This document shows, piece by piece, positions 6,286 through 13,613 of a stretch of 13,657 nucleotides of DNA; position 1 is the stretch's first letter, and the number at the start of each line of letters is the position of its first letter. Under the pieces are notes generated by a model. It did not search any database. It was given only the letters and a program-made list of their open reading frames with translations, and was not told the DNA's origin. The position numbers and the translations under genes were made by a program. The stretch comes from JAVBNC01 sp031551765 (lineage in GTDB: Bacteria; Desulfobacterota; Desulfovibrionia; Desulfovibrionales; Desulfovibrionaceae). Location of the stretch: contig JAVBNC010000005.1 of NCBI GenBank assembly GCA_031551765.1, positions 1-13,657 on the forward strand, in the 5' to 3' direction.

Positions 6286-7506
6286 ATGCGCAGCGCCTCT
6301 TCTCCTCGGATAGCCGTGACCGGCCTGGGCTGCGTCTGCGGTTCCCACCCCACGGTTCCGGCTCTGATGCGCGCGCTGCGCGCCCCGCGTGAGGCCCCCG
6401 CGCCCGTGGAGCGCGCCGAAGCCCGCCACCCCAAGGGCTGGCCCGTGTTCGCCCTGCCCGACACCTTGGCCGAAGAGCTGACGGCCATACCGGACCCGCT
6501 TGGGGACGGAACCTTCAGCCTTACCGTGGGCATGGCCCACATGGCCGCGCGGGAAGCCCTGGCCCAGGCCGGTTTCACGCCGCAAAGCCTGTCCGGCTTG
6601 CGCAGCGGGGTGTGCCTGGGGACAAGTTCCGGCGCCACGCTGAATTTCCCCGACTTTTACTTTGCCACGCGCAAGGGCCTGGACGCGGACGCCGCGCCGC
6701 TGAGGCGCTCGCTCATCTCCAACCCCGCGCCCGCTTTGGCGCGCGCTCTGGGCATTTCCCCCAGCGCCTGGCTCACCCTGACCAACGCCTGCGCTTCCGG
6801 CACGGACGCGCTGGGCATGGCGCTTTCCTGGCTGCGACAGGGCCTGTGCGACGTGGTGCTGGCCGGGGGCGGGGACGAACTGTGCCAGACCGCGCTGACC
6901 GGCTTCTCCCGCCTGATGATCATGGACCCGCGGCCCTGCCGCCCCTTTGACGCGGAACATGGCGGCCTGAACCTGGGGGAAGGCGCCGCCGTGCTGGTGC
7001 TGGAGCGCGAAGAGGACGCCGTGCGCCGGGGCGCGGCCATTCTGGCCCTGTGCCTGGGCTACGGCACGGCCGCCGACGCCCACCACCTGACCGCGCCCCA
7101 CCCGGAAGGCCGGGGCCTGCAAGCCGCCATACACGCCGCGCTGCGCGACGCGCGCCTCACGCCGGACGATATCGCCTTTGTCAACGCGCACGGCACCGGC
7201 ACAAAGGAAAACGACAAAACCGAATCCGCCGTGCTGCAAAGCCTGCTGCCCCAGGCCCTGGTCAGCGCCACCAAGGGCTGCACCGGCCACACGCTGGGCG
7301 CGGCCGGGGCCATAGAGGCGGTCATCACGGTTTCCTGCCTGCTGGCCGGGGAGTTGCCGCCCAGTCCCGGCTTTGAAACGCCGCACCCCGAACTGGACCT
7401 TGCGCCGGTCAGCCGCGCCACCAAACTGCCTTTTGGCCGCGGCCTGTCCCAGTCCCTGGCGTTCGGCGGCAACAACGCGGCCGTCATTTTCGGGAGGCAG
7501 GCATGA
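6286..7506 (+). CDS. Beta-ketoacyl-ACP synthase (FabF/KAS II type), catalytically complete
   Basis: The product has 406 residues, the usual FabF length. The Cys-His-His triad is intact: Cys169 in TNACASGTDAL, His302 in VNAHGTGTKENDKTE and His335 in KGCTGHTLGAAG, with Lys330 also present. The start AVTGLGCVCG and the C-terminal SLAFGGNNAAVIFG are typical thiolase-fold motifs. The enzyme condenses malonyl-ACP with the ACP-bound chain in the cytoplasm. The Shine-Dalgarno is weak (GGGGA near 6277-6281), so translation may depend on coupling to the ACP gene. The next gene overlaps by 4 nt (ATGA), as expected for subunits of a heterodimer made in equal amounts. It is probably the catalytic half of a ketosynthase/chain-length-factor pair, though a role in general fatty acid synthesis cannot be excluded from sequence alone. 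Confidence 0.93.
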   Translation: MRSASSPRIAVTGLGCVCGSHPTVPALMRALRAPREAPAPVERAEARHPKGWPVFALPDTLAEELTAIPDPLGDGTFSLTVGMAHMAAREALAQAGFTPQSLSGLRSGVCLGTSSGATLNFPDFYFATRKGLDADAAPLRRSLISNPAPALARALGISPSAWLTLTNACASGTDALGMALSWLRQGLCDVVLAGGGDELCQTALTGFSRLMIMDPRPCRPFDAEHGGLNLGEGAAVLVLEREEDAVRRGAAILALCLGYGTAADAHHLTAPHPEGRGLQAAIHAALRDARLTPDDIAFVNAHGTGTKENDKTESAVLQSLLPQALVSATKGCTGHTLGAAGAIEAVITVSCLLAGELPPSPGFETPHPELDLAPVSRATKLPFGRGLSQSLAFGGNNAAVIFGRQA

Positions 7507-8330
7507 GCGCGCCCCTGCATGTGCTGGCCCACGCGGCCGTGCTGCCCGCGGCCCCGGCCTCCCCGGCGGACCTGAGCGGCCTGGAGCGCTTTGAGCAGCC
7601 GCGTTCCCTGCGCCGGGTGGACCATTTCTGCCGCCTGGCCCTGCTGGCCGCGCACAACTGCCTTGAAAGGGCGGGCGGCGCGCCCTGCGAGCCGGACGCG
7701 TTGGGCCTGGTGCTGGCCACGGGCTACGGCCCGGTGCGCACCTCTTTTGATTTCAGCGATTCCATGCAGGATTTCGGGCCGGACCTGGCCTCGCCCACGG
7801 CGTTCTCCACCTCGGTGCACAATATCGCGGCTTCCGTCATTTCCCTGCGCCTGGGGCTGACCGGGCCGGTGCACACGCTCGCGCAGGGCGAAAGTTCCCT
7901 GGCCGGCGCGCTGCATGTGGCGCGCGCCTGGCTGGCCAGCGGCCGGGTGGAGCGCGTCCTTCTTGGCGCGGTGGACGAGTATGTGCCCTTTCTGGAACAA
8001 CTGCTCAGCTTCGCGCCCCAGTCGTCCCCGCCCTGCGCGGAAGGCGCGCTGTTCCTGCTCCTGGGCCGGGAAGGCGGCTTCGCCCGCCTGCCGGGCTGGG
8101 GCATGGGTTTCGGCGCGGCCCCCTCCCCGCCGCCCGGCTGCCGCGCCCTGCGGGAAGGAAACGAGGGCGTCGGCCCCTACCCCCTGGCCGCGCACCCGGC
8201 GGGACCGGTGTTCGCCTTGAACCGGGCCCTGGAAGAACTGCGCGGCGCCCCCGGCTTGCGGGAAACCCTGCGCTGCGAGCGGCTTTTCAGCCGCGACGGA
8301 TGGAGCCACGTCCATGCCCAACGCGCCTGA
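7503..8330 (+). CDS. Half-length ketosynthase-like protein, chain-length-factor type (Ketoacyl-synt_2-like)
   Basis: The product has 275 residues, with GGGAGG five bases before the ATG. It resembles only the N-terminal half of the thiolase fold: LVLATGYGPVRTSFDF, SPTAFSTSVHNIAASVISLRL and GRVERVLLGAVDEY match ketosynthase blocks. Where a ketosynthase has its nucleophilic Cys elbow, this protein reads HTLAQGESSLAGALHVA (His124 to Ala140); there is no Cys, and an ungapped alignment puts Glu130 at that place. The two catalytic His motifs are also absent. This is the pattern of the Ketoacyl-synt_2 proteins (PF13723) next to APE ketosynthases, which act as non-catalytic partners that limit chain length. 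It overlaps the ketosynthase by 4 nt and the ligase by 17 nt, supporting a tight operon. Self-standing enzyme activity is not expected. Confidence 0.85.
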   Translation: MSAPLHVLAHAAVLPAAPASPADLSGLERFEQPRSLRRVDHFCRLALLAAHNCLERAGGAPCEPDALGLVLATGYGPVRTSFDFSDSMQDFGPDLASPTAFSTSVHNIAASVISLRLGLTGPVHTLAQGESSLAGALHVARAWLASGRVERVLLGAVDEYVPFLEQLLSFAPQSSPPCAEGALFLLLGREGGFARLPGWGMGFGAAPSPPPGCRALREGNEGVGPYPLAAHPAGPVFALNRALEELRGAPGLRETLRCERLFSRDGWSHVHAQRA

Positions 8331-9555
8331 CCCCGCCCCCGTCCGGCTCCCGCGCCTGCTGCCGGAGGATTTTCTGGCCGTGCTGGCGGACGCCCTGCGC
8401 CACGGCCCGGCCACGGCCGCGCGTTTCCGCGACCCTTCTTTCGCCGCGCCCAGGGATTTCGGCGCGGCTTCCTGCCAAAGCCTGGGCCTGGACCCGGAGC
8501 CCTGCGCCGCCGCGTTTCTGGATTCCTTCACCCTCGCGCCGCAAGAGCTGCCCCTTTCCGGCTCGGACCCCTTCCGCGCCTGGGCAAAAGCCCTGGCCAC
8601 GCATACCGGCGGGCTGCCCCGGGCGGTCCGTTTCCGCACGTCCGGCAGCACGGGCCGCCCCGTGCCCCACGACCTGGCCTATGAGCTGCTGGTCCACGAA
8701 GCCGCCACCGTTGCCCCCCGTTTTCCCGGCGCGGAGCGGGTGGTCAGCGTCATGCCGCTGCACCACTGTTTCGGGTTCATGTTCGGGGTAATGCTGCCGC
8801 GTCTGCGCGGCCTGCCCGCCTTTTCCGCCCTGCCCCTGCCCACGGAAGAGCTGTTCGCCCTCTTGCGGCCGGGCACGCTGGTCGTCGGCTTCCCTTCCTT
8901 CTGGGACGCCATGGTCCGCATGCGCGCGCCCATGCAAGGCATTCTGCCGCTTTCCGCCGGCGCGCCCTGGCGGCCGGAACGCATGGACGCCCTGCTGGCC
9001 GAAGGCACGGACGGCGCGCGCGAAATCTACGGCGCCTCGGAATACGGGGCCATAGGCTTTCGCTGCGTGACCGAACCCGGTCTTTCCGCTGAAACGCCCT
9101 TCACGCTCCTGGAGCACTGGCGGGAAGAGCCAAACACCGCCCCGGACAGCCGGCGCATAGCGCGCCGTCTGCCGCAAGGCGGCCTCGGCCCCTGGTTCCC
9201 TCTGCCGGACAACGTGCGCTGGCTGGCCCCCCGCGTCTTTTTTCCCGGCGGCAGGCTGGACAAGGCCGTGCAGGTGGGCGGACGCAACGTCTACCCCGCC
9301 CGCGCCGCCCGCCACCTGGCCCTGCACCCCGCCGTGGCCGACTGCCGCGTGCGGCTGATGCGGCCGGAAGAAGGCCCGCCCCAGCGCCTCAAAGCCTTTA
9401 TCATTCTCAAGCAGGGGCACGGCCCCAGCCCCGCCCTGCGCAAAGAGCTGGCCGCATGGTGCGGGCAGGGTCTCTCTCCCCTGGAGCAGCCCCGGCGCTT
9501 CACCTTCGGGCCGGCTATACCGCAGTCCGCTTTCGGCAAGGAAGCTGATTGGTAG
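8314..9555 (+). CDS. AMP-dependent acyl/aryl-ACP (or CoA) ligase
   Basis: The product has 413 residues, shorter than most ANL ligases (about 500-550) but in the range of the ApeH-type synthetases of APE clusters. Core motifs are in order: P-loop RTSGSTGRPVPH (Ser110-Pro116), A5-like IYGASEYG (Tyr239-Glu243), hinge GGRLDKAVQVGGRNVYP with Asp316, and a C-terminal FGKEADW with Lys409 as the adenylation lysine, four residues before the end. The ATG is preceded by GGAG at 8302-8305 and overlaps the previous gene by 17 nt. Expected reaction: activation of an aromatic acid such as 4-hydroxybenzoate with ATP and transfer to the ACP Ser47 pantetheine, priming the ketosynthase pair. Substrate is inferred from neighbours. 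It ends the pigment cluster on this side; a convergent gene follows. Confidence 0.87.
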   Translation: MPNAPDPAPVRLPRLLPEDFLAVLADALRHGPATAARFRDPSFAAPRDFGAASCQSLGLDPEPCAAAFLDSFTLAPQELPLSGSDPFRAWAKALATHTGGLPRAVRFRTSGSTGRPVPHDLAYELLVHEAATVAPRFPGAERVVSVMPLHHCFGFMFGVMLPRLRGLPAFSALPLPTEELFALLRPGTLVVGFPSFWDAMVRMRAPMQGILPLSAGAPWRPERMDALLAEGTDGAREIYGASEYGAIGFRCVTEPGLSAETPFTLLEHWREEPNTAPDSRRIARRLPQGGLGPWFPLPDNVRWLAPRVFFPGGRLDKAVQVGGRNVYPARAARHLALHPAVADCRVRLMRPEEGPPQRLKAFIILKQGHGPSPALRKELAAWCGQGLSPLEQPRRFTFGPAIPQSAFGKEADW

Positions 9556-9579
9556 ATCGGGCGCCCCCGCGCCTCTTAC

Positions 9580-9642
9580 GGCCCCCTTCCGCCCGGATCC
9601 CCCGGTCAAGCCGGGGGATGACGGGTGGGGAAAGAGGGGGCC
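9580..9642. repeat. Palindromic repeat between convergent genes, possible bidirectional terminator
   Basis: The core is a perfect hairpin, ATCCCCCGG-TCAAG-CCGGGGGAT (9597-9619). It is flanked by GGCCCCC (9580-9586) and GGGGGCC (9636-9642), which can extend the structure with interruptions. The sequence around it (GGATCCCCCGGTCAAGCCGG followed by GGGATGACGGGTGGG) looks like the dispersed palindromes known from several proteobacteria with a GTCAAGC centre. It lies between the ends of the ligase and CYTH genes, where it could stop transcription from both sides, although it has no clear T-run. Confidence 0.75.
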
Positions 9643-9665
9643 CCGTTCTTAATCGGCTTCGGCGG

Positions 9666-10142
9666 CTATGGTTTTTTCCCCCAGGCTTGATACGGATTCT
9701 TGACCAAATTGGCGTTGTAATAGCGGGGGTCGTCCGTCACTTCCTCGCCCAGCCAGTCGGGTTTGCTTATGGGCTGGTCTTCATGGTCCAACTCCACTTC
9801 GGCCATGACCAGACCGGCGTTTTCCCCGGAAAACTCGTCTATTTCCCAGGTCAGACCCGCGTGCCGCACGAAATGGCGGACCTTTTCTATGAGCGGACGC
9901 TCGGCCATATTGTCGAGCATGGCATGGGCGTCGTCCACGGGAATTTCGTATTCGAACTCCGCGCGGGCCAGACCGGCGGCGACTCCCTTAATGGTCAGAA
10001 AACCCTTGCCGCCCATGACGCGCACGCGCACGGTGCGGTCCTTTTCGCGGCTCAGGTAGCCCTGGCGGCAGGGCACGGCCCGCGCCGCCGCACGCCAGGC
10101 GTCGTTTTTCAGCAGAAACTTGCGCTCTATTTCCTTGCCCAT
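9666..10142 (-). CDS. CYTH-domain / triphosphate tunnel metalloenzyme
   Basis: The product has 158 residues on the minus strand. It starts MGKEIERKFLL, the ExExK signature of CYTH proteins (Glu4, Glu6, Lys8), and has further charged strands expected to line the tunnel: RTVRVRVMGGKGFLTIKG, AEFEYEIP, WEIDEFSGENAGLVMAEVEL. AAGGAG lies seven bases before this ATG; an ATG 15 codons further upstream lacks a ribosome binding site. The length equals that of stand-alone bacterial CYTH enzymes, which hydrolyse inorganic triphosphate or other triphosphates with Mg2+ or Mn2+, or less often act as class IV adenylate cyclases. It is a single-gene unit convergent with the ligase and divergent from glpK; nothing links it to either pathway. 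Confidence 0.9.
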   Translation of the reverse strand: MGKEIERKFLLKNDAWRAAARAVPCRQGYLSREKDRTVRVRVMGGKGFLTIKGVAAGLARAEFEYEIPVDDAHAMLDNMAERPLIEKVRHFVRHAGLTWEIDEFSGENAGLVMAEVELDHEDQPISKPDWLGEEVTDDPRYYNANLVKNPYQAWGKKP

Positions 10143-10303
10143 GGCCCGGCTCCTTGTGTTGGGGCATGGTGGCATAATTCGCGGCAAATGGCACCCCTCC
10201 CTTTTTTGCGCTCCTTCCTGGCTTTTTGTGGAATTTTTCGGTAAGCAGAAACATGGGCCGGGTTTCCGGTTTCCGCTTCCTTTTCCCGTCAGGAGCGCGC
10301 GCC
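10143..10303. promoter_or_regulatory. Divergent spacer between the CYTH gene and glpK
   Basis: These 161 bases must hold start signals for both genes. The ribosome binding sites are clear: AAGGAG for CYTH on the minus strand and CAGGAG (10290-10295) for glpK. AT-richer patches (GGCATAATTC near 10170, CTTTTTGTGGAATTTTTCGG near 10220) are likely promoter parts, but I find no pair of boxes with good spacing on either strand and no clear operator dyad. Confidence 0.4.
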
Positions 10304-11800
10304 ATGTCCGATTTCATTCTCGCCCTGGACCAGGGCACCACCAGTTCCCGGGCCATTCTGTTCGACCGCAAAGGCTCCATCGCGGCTGTGGCCCAAAAGG
10401 AATTTCCCCAGCTTTTCCCCAAACCCGGCCTGGTGGAGCACGACCCCATGGCCATTTGGGCCACCCAGCACGGCGTGGCGGCGGAAGCCCTGTCCCAGGC
10501 CGGGGCGCGTCTGACGGACCTGGCGGCCATAGGCATAACCAACCAGCGCGAAACCGCCGTGGTTTGGGACAAGCGCACGGGCGAACCCGTGCACAACGCC
10601 ATAGTCTGGCAGGACCGGCGCACGGCGGAAGCCTGCCGCGCCCTGGCCGACGCGGGCCACGCGGGCCTGATCCGCCAAAAGACCGGCCTGGTCATTGACG
10701 CCTATTTTTCCGGCACCAAGGCCGCCTGGATCCTGGACAACGTGCCCGGCGCGCGGCGGCGGGCGGAACGCGGGGAACTGCTGTTCGGCACCGTGGACAC
10801 CTGGCTGCTCTGGAAACTCAGCGGCGGCAAAGTCCACGCCACGGACCCTTCCAACGCTTCCCGCACCATGCTGTTCAACATCAATACCGGCGAATGGGAC
10901 GCGGAACTGCTTTCCCTGCTGCGGGTGCCGGCCGCCATGCTGCCGGTAGTGCGCCCGTCCAGCTCTGTATTCGGGGAAACGGACCCCGGCGTGTTCGGCG
11001 CGGCCGTGCCCATCGCGGGCATTGCCGGGGACCAGCAGGCCGCCACCTACGGCCAGGCCTGCCACAAGCCGGGCATGGCCAAGAACACTTACGGCACCGG
11101 CTGCTTCATGCTGCTGAACACGGGGAACGCGCCCGTGGCTTCGCAAAACCGGCTGCTGACCACCGTGGCCTGGCAAAAAAGCGGCGAAAAGACGGTCTAC
11201 GCCCTGGAAGGCACGGTGTTCGTGGCCGGGGCGGCGGTACAGTGGCTGCGCGACGGCCTGGGCATCATCCGCTCTTCCGGCGAGGTGGAAGGGCTGGCCG
11301 CGTCCGTGCCGGACAACGGCGGGGTGGTGCTGGTGCCCGCCTTTACCGGTCTGGGCGCGCCGCACTGGGACCCCTACGCGCGCGGCTGCCTGATGGGCCT
11401 GACCCGTGGCAGCACCAAGGCCCACATTGCCCGCGCCGCCCTGGAAAGCATCGCCTTTCAGACCCACGGCGTCTTAACCGCCATGCACAAAGACGCGGGC
11501 CGCGGCCTGACCGAGCTGCGCGTGGACGGCGGCGCTTCCCGCAACAATTTGCTCATGCAGTTCCAGGCGGATATCCTGGATCTGCCCGTGGTGCGGCCTT
11601 TCGTTACCGAAACCACGGCCCTGGGCGCGGCCTACCTGGCGGGCCTGGCCGTGGGATTCTGGGCCTCGGAGGCGGATATCGCCGCCCAGTGGCAGGAAGA
11701 GCGCCGCTTCCTGCCCGGCATGCCCGCAACCCGGCGCGACGCCCTCCTGGAACGCTGGCACGCGGCTGTGGAGCGCTCCAAAGGGTGGGCGGAAGAATAG
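10304..11800 (+). CDS. glpK: Glycerol kinase
   Basis: The product has 498 residues, matching GlpK length (about 495-502). It converts glycerol and ATP to sn-glycerol 3-phosphate in the cytoplasm, trapping glycerol for catabolism or phospholipid synthesis. FGGY-kinase motifs are in order: ILALDQGTTSSRA with Asp9, NQRETAVVWD, FGTVDTWLLWKL, TDPSNASRTMLFNI, IAGDQQAATYGQ with the catalytic base Asp243, NTYGTGCFMLLNTG, TGLGAPHWDPYARG and RVDGGASRNNLLMQFQ. The start is set by CAGGAG eight bases upstream; an in-frame upstream ATG (10226) would add 26 residues and has no such site. No glycerol facilitator or G3P dehydrogenase gene adjoins it. A hairpin repeat follows the stop, and the G3P-binding protein gene lies 438 bases downstream under its own AT-rich leader. 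Confidence 0.98.
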   Translation: MSDFILALDQGTTSSRAILFDRKGSIAAVAQKEFPQLFPKPGLVEHDPMAIWATQHGVAAEALSQAGARLTDLAAIGITNQRETAVVWDKRTGEPVHNAIVWQDRRTAEACRALADAGHAGLIRQKTGLVIDAYFSGTKAAWILDNVPGARRRAERGELLFGTVDTWLLWKLSGGKVHATDPSNASRTMLFNINTGEWDAELLSLLRVPAAMLPVVRPSSSVFGETDPGVFGAAVPIAGIAGDQQAATYGQACHKPGMAKNTYGTGCFMLLNTGNAPVASQNRLLTTVAWQKSGEKTVYALEGTVFVAGAAVQWLRDGLGIIRSSGEVEGLAASVPDNGGVVLVPAFTGLGAPHWDPYARGCLMGLTRGSTKAHIARAALESIAFQTHGVLTAMHKDAGRGLTELRVDGGASRNNLLMQFQADILDLPVVRPFVTETTALGAAYLAGLAVGFWASEADIAAQWQEERRFLPGMPATRRDALLERWHAAVERSKGWAEE

Positions 11801-11810
11801 AGAAGAGTAG

Positions 11811-11894
11811 ATGTCGAAGCCATCCAAGACGAAAGCAGGGCGCTGCCCTGCACCCGCCAGGGGGGTGCCCCCCCCTGGACCCCGCGACAGGGTG
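11811..11894 (+). repeat. Post-stop hairpin repeat, copy D
   Basis: This copy begins 10 nt after the glpK stop with ATGTCGAAGCCA. Hairpin 1 is GCAGGGC-GCT-GCCCTGC (11835-11851), identical to copy B. Hairpin 2 is CCAGGGGGG-TGCC-CCCCCCTGG (11857-11878); compared with copy B both arms have changed and still pair. The tail ends GACAGGGTG instead of TTCAGGGTG. Because it follows an unrelated metabolic gene, it shows that the element is not specific to the pigment cluster. Confidence 0.85.
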
Positions 11895-12238
11895 AAAACG
11901 AACGTTGCGCGCGGCTGGGACCGTTCGCGTGGGATGCAGGCATGGCCCCCGCCGCCCAAGGGACGCGACAGCACAACCCCCAACCCCAAAAACCCTTACC
12001 AATCGCTATCCGTACCACTTTCTAAAAACAATAAAAACTTGCGATACGAAATGCTTCAAACTTCATTTTACAACATTACCGTCATAACGATGTAATTTTA
12101 AAAGCTAAATTTCTTTTCGCATTCAGACCGCGAATCTTGTTTTTTGCGGGTTTTGCGTATATCGTGGCGGAACACACACATGGTTTTCTTCCGGCCCGCT
12201 AGCCGGTCCGCCTTCACCCTTCAATCAGGAGAAGACGC
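11895..12238 (+). promoter_or_regulatory. AT-rich leader and probable control region of ugpB
   Basis: From about 11990 the composition turns sharply AT-rich until about 12165, unlike anything else in the window, as expected of a regulated promoter. Two dyads are visible: ATTAC-N12-GTAAT (12075-12096) and TTCGC-N9-GCGAA (12116-12134). A possible promoter has TTGTTT at 12137 and TATATC at 12158, but the 15-base spacer is short. AGGAG (12227-12231) with seven bases before the ATG is a good ribosome binding site. No gene is recognisable in the stretch. The regulator is unknown; phosphate or glycerol control is possible but unproven. Confidence 0.5.
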
Positions 12239-13570
12239 ATGAAGCGATTCGTTACCCACCTTGTCTCCGCTCTGGCCCTGGTGGCCCTGTCCGCGACCCT
12301 CGCTTTCGCGGCCCCGGTGAAAATCCAGTTCTGGCACGGCATGGGCGGCACCTTGGGCAACAAGACCGGGGAGTTCATCAAAGCCTTTAACGCCAGCCAG
12401 AAAGACTACGAGATCGAATTCATCTACCGCGGCTCCTACGACGAAACCATTACCGCCGCCATTGCCGCCTACCGGGGCAAGCAGGCCCCGCATATCGTGC
12501 AGGTGTACGAAGTGGGCACCGCCAGCATGATGGCCGCCGGCGGCGCCATTGTGCCCGTGAGCAAGGTTATGGCGGACGCGGGCATGCCCCTGGACATGAA
12601 GCGCTTTGTCCCGGCCATTGCCAGCTATTATTCCGATTCCAAGAACCAGCTGATCGCGCTGCCCTTCAACTCTTCTTCCCCGGTGCTCTACTACAATAAA
12701 GAAGCCCTGAAAAAGGCCGGGTACGACCCGGAAGCCCCCTTCCCCCGCACCTGGCCGGAAGTGTTTGAAATGGCCCGCAAAATCAAGGCCGCCGGGTACA
12801 AGCACGGTATTTCCAGCGGCTGGCAGTGCTGGATACAGCTGGAAAACCTCTCCACCCTGCACAACGTGCCTTTCGCCACCAAGGGCAACGGCATGGACGG
12901 GCTGGACGCGAAACTGGCTTTCAACTCCCCCTTCCACGTCAAGCACATCACCGAGCTGAAAAAGCTGATGGATGAAGGCGTGTACGTGTACGCGGGCGCG
13001 GGCGCGGGTCCGGTCAACGTGCTCTTTTCCCAGGACGTGGGCATTCTGACCAACTCTTCCGGTTCCCAGGCCAACGTGCGCACCAACGCCAAGTTCCCCT
13101 TCGGCATCGCCATGATACCCTACTGGCCCGATATGCCCGGCGCGCCTCAGAACACCATTATCGGCGGCGCGGCCCTGTGGGTCATGGGCGGCCACAGCAA
13201 GGAACAGTACAAGGGCGTGGCCGCGTTTTTTGAATGGCTGCTGAAACCCGAGCAGCAGTATGAATTCCACAAGACCACCGGCTACGTGCCCGTGACCACG
13301 GCCGGGTACCAGTATTCCAAGGACAAGGGCCTGTACAAGGAAGACCCCCGCTTTGAGGTGGCTATCCAGTCCCTGTTCCTCAAGCCCCCCACGCCCACTA
13401 CCCGGGGCATACGCCTGGGCAACTTCACCCAGATCCGCAAAGTGGTGGATGAAGAGCTGGAATTGGTATGGGCCGGCAAAAAAACGCCTCAGCAGGGCCT
13501 GGATTCCGCCGTGGAACGCGGCAACCAGCTGCTGCGCCGCTTTGAGCAGATGTCCAAAATGAGTAAGTAA
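12239..13570 (+). CDS. ugpB: Periplasmic sn-glycerol-3-phosphate-binding protein of an ABC transporter
   Basis: The product has 443 residues, close to E. coli UgpB. A Sec signal peptide (MKRF, hydrophobic core, AFA-APV) is cut near residue 24-25. Family-specific segments are strongly conserved with what I recall of UgpB: IQFWHGMGG, QVYEVGTASMMA, YYSDSKNQLIALPFNSS, PVLYYNKEALKKAGYDP, SGWQCWIQLEN, APQNTIIGGAALWVM, RLGNFTQIRKVVDEELE and GKKTPQQGLDSAVERGNQLL. It binds glycerol 3-phosphate (or glycerophosphodiesters) in the periplasm and passes it to the UgpAE permease with the UgpC ATPase; these genes would be expected beyond the right edge. Together with glpK upstream it makes a locus supplying cytoplasmic G3P by two routes. 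It has its own leader and a hairpin after the stop. Confidence 0.96.
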   Translation: MKRFVTHLVSALALVALSATLAFAAPVKIQFWHGMGGTLGNKTGEFIKAFNASQKDYEIEFIYRGSYDETITAAIAAYRGKQAPHIVQVYEVGTASMMAAGGAIVPVSKVMADAGMPLDMKRFVPAIASYYSDSKNQLIALPFNSSSPVLYYNKEALKKAGYDPEAPFPRTWPEVFEMARKIKAAGYKHGISSGWQCWIQLENLSTLHNVPFATKGNGMDGLDAKLAFNSPFHVKHITELKKLMDEGVYVYAGAGAGPVNVLFSQDVGILTNSSGSQANVRTNAKFPFGIAMIPYWPDMPGAPQNTIIGGAALWVMGGHSKEQYKGVAAFFEWLLKPEQQYEFHKTTGYVPVTTAGYQYSKDKGLYKEDPRFEVAIQSLFLKPPTPTTRGIRLGNFTQIRKVVDEELELVWAGKKTPQQGLDSAVERGNQLLRRFEQMSKMSK

Positions 13571-13575
13571 TTCCT

Positions 13576-13613
13576 GGGGCGGGGGCCGCCCGGCGGCCGG
13601 TGCCCCGTTTTTT
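13576..13613 (+). terminator. Intrinsic terminator-like hairpin after ugpB
   Basis: GGGGC (13576-13580) and GCCCC (13602-13606) enclose an inner GC stem (GGCCGCC with GGCGGCC, 13584-13598), followed after one G by six T. This has the form of a rho-independent terminator 5 nt after the ugpB stop. If permease genes follow, it would act as a partial terminator that makes the binding protein more abundant than the membrane subunits. Confidence 0.8.

Noticed and set aside
5929..7386. 485-codon minus-strand open frame opposite the ACP and ketosynthase
   Set aside because: Shadow of genes whose catalytic motifs are all in the + frame; no motif or ribosome binding site of its own.
7059..8651. 530-codon open frame on the minus strand opposite the ketosynthase, its partner and the ligase
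   Set aside because: It is antisense to genes with clear family motifs; its Arg/Gly/Ala-rich product has no recognisable domain and reflects GC-rich codon use.
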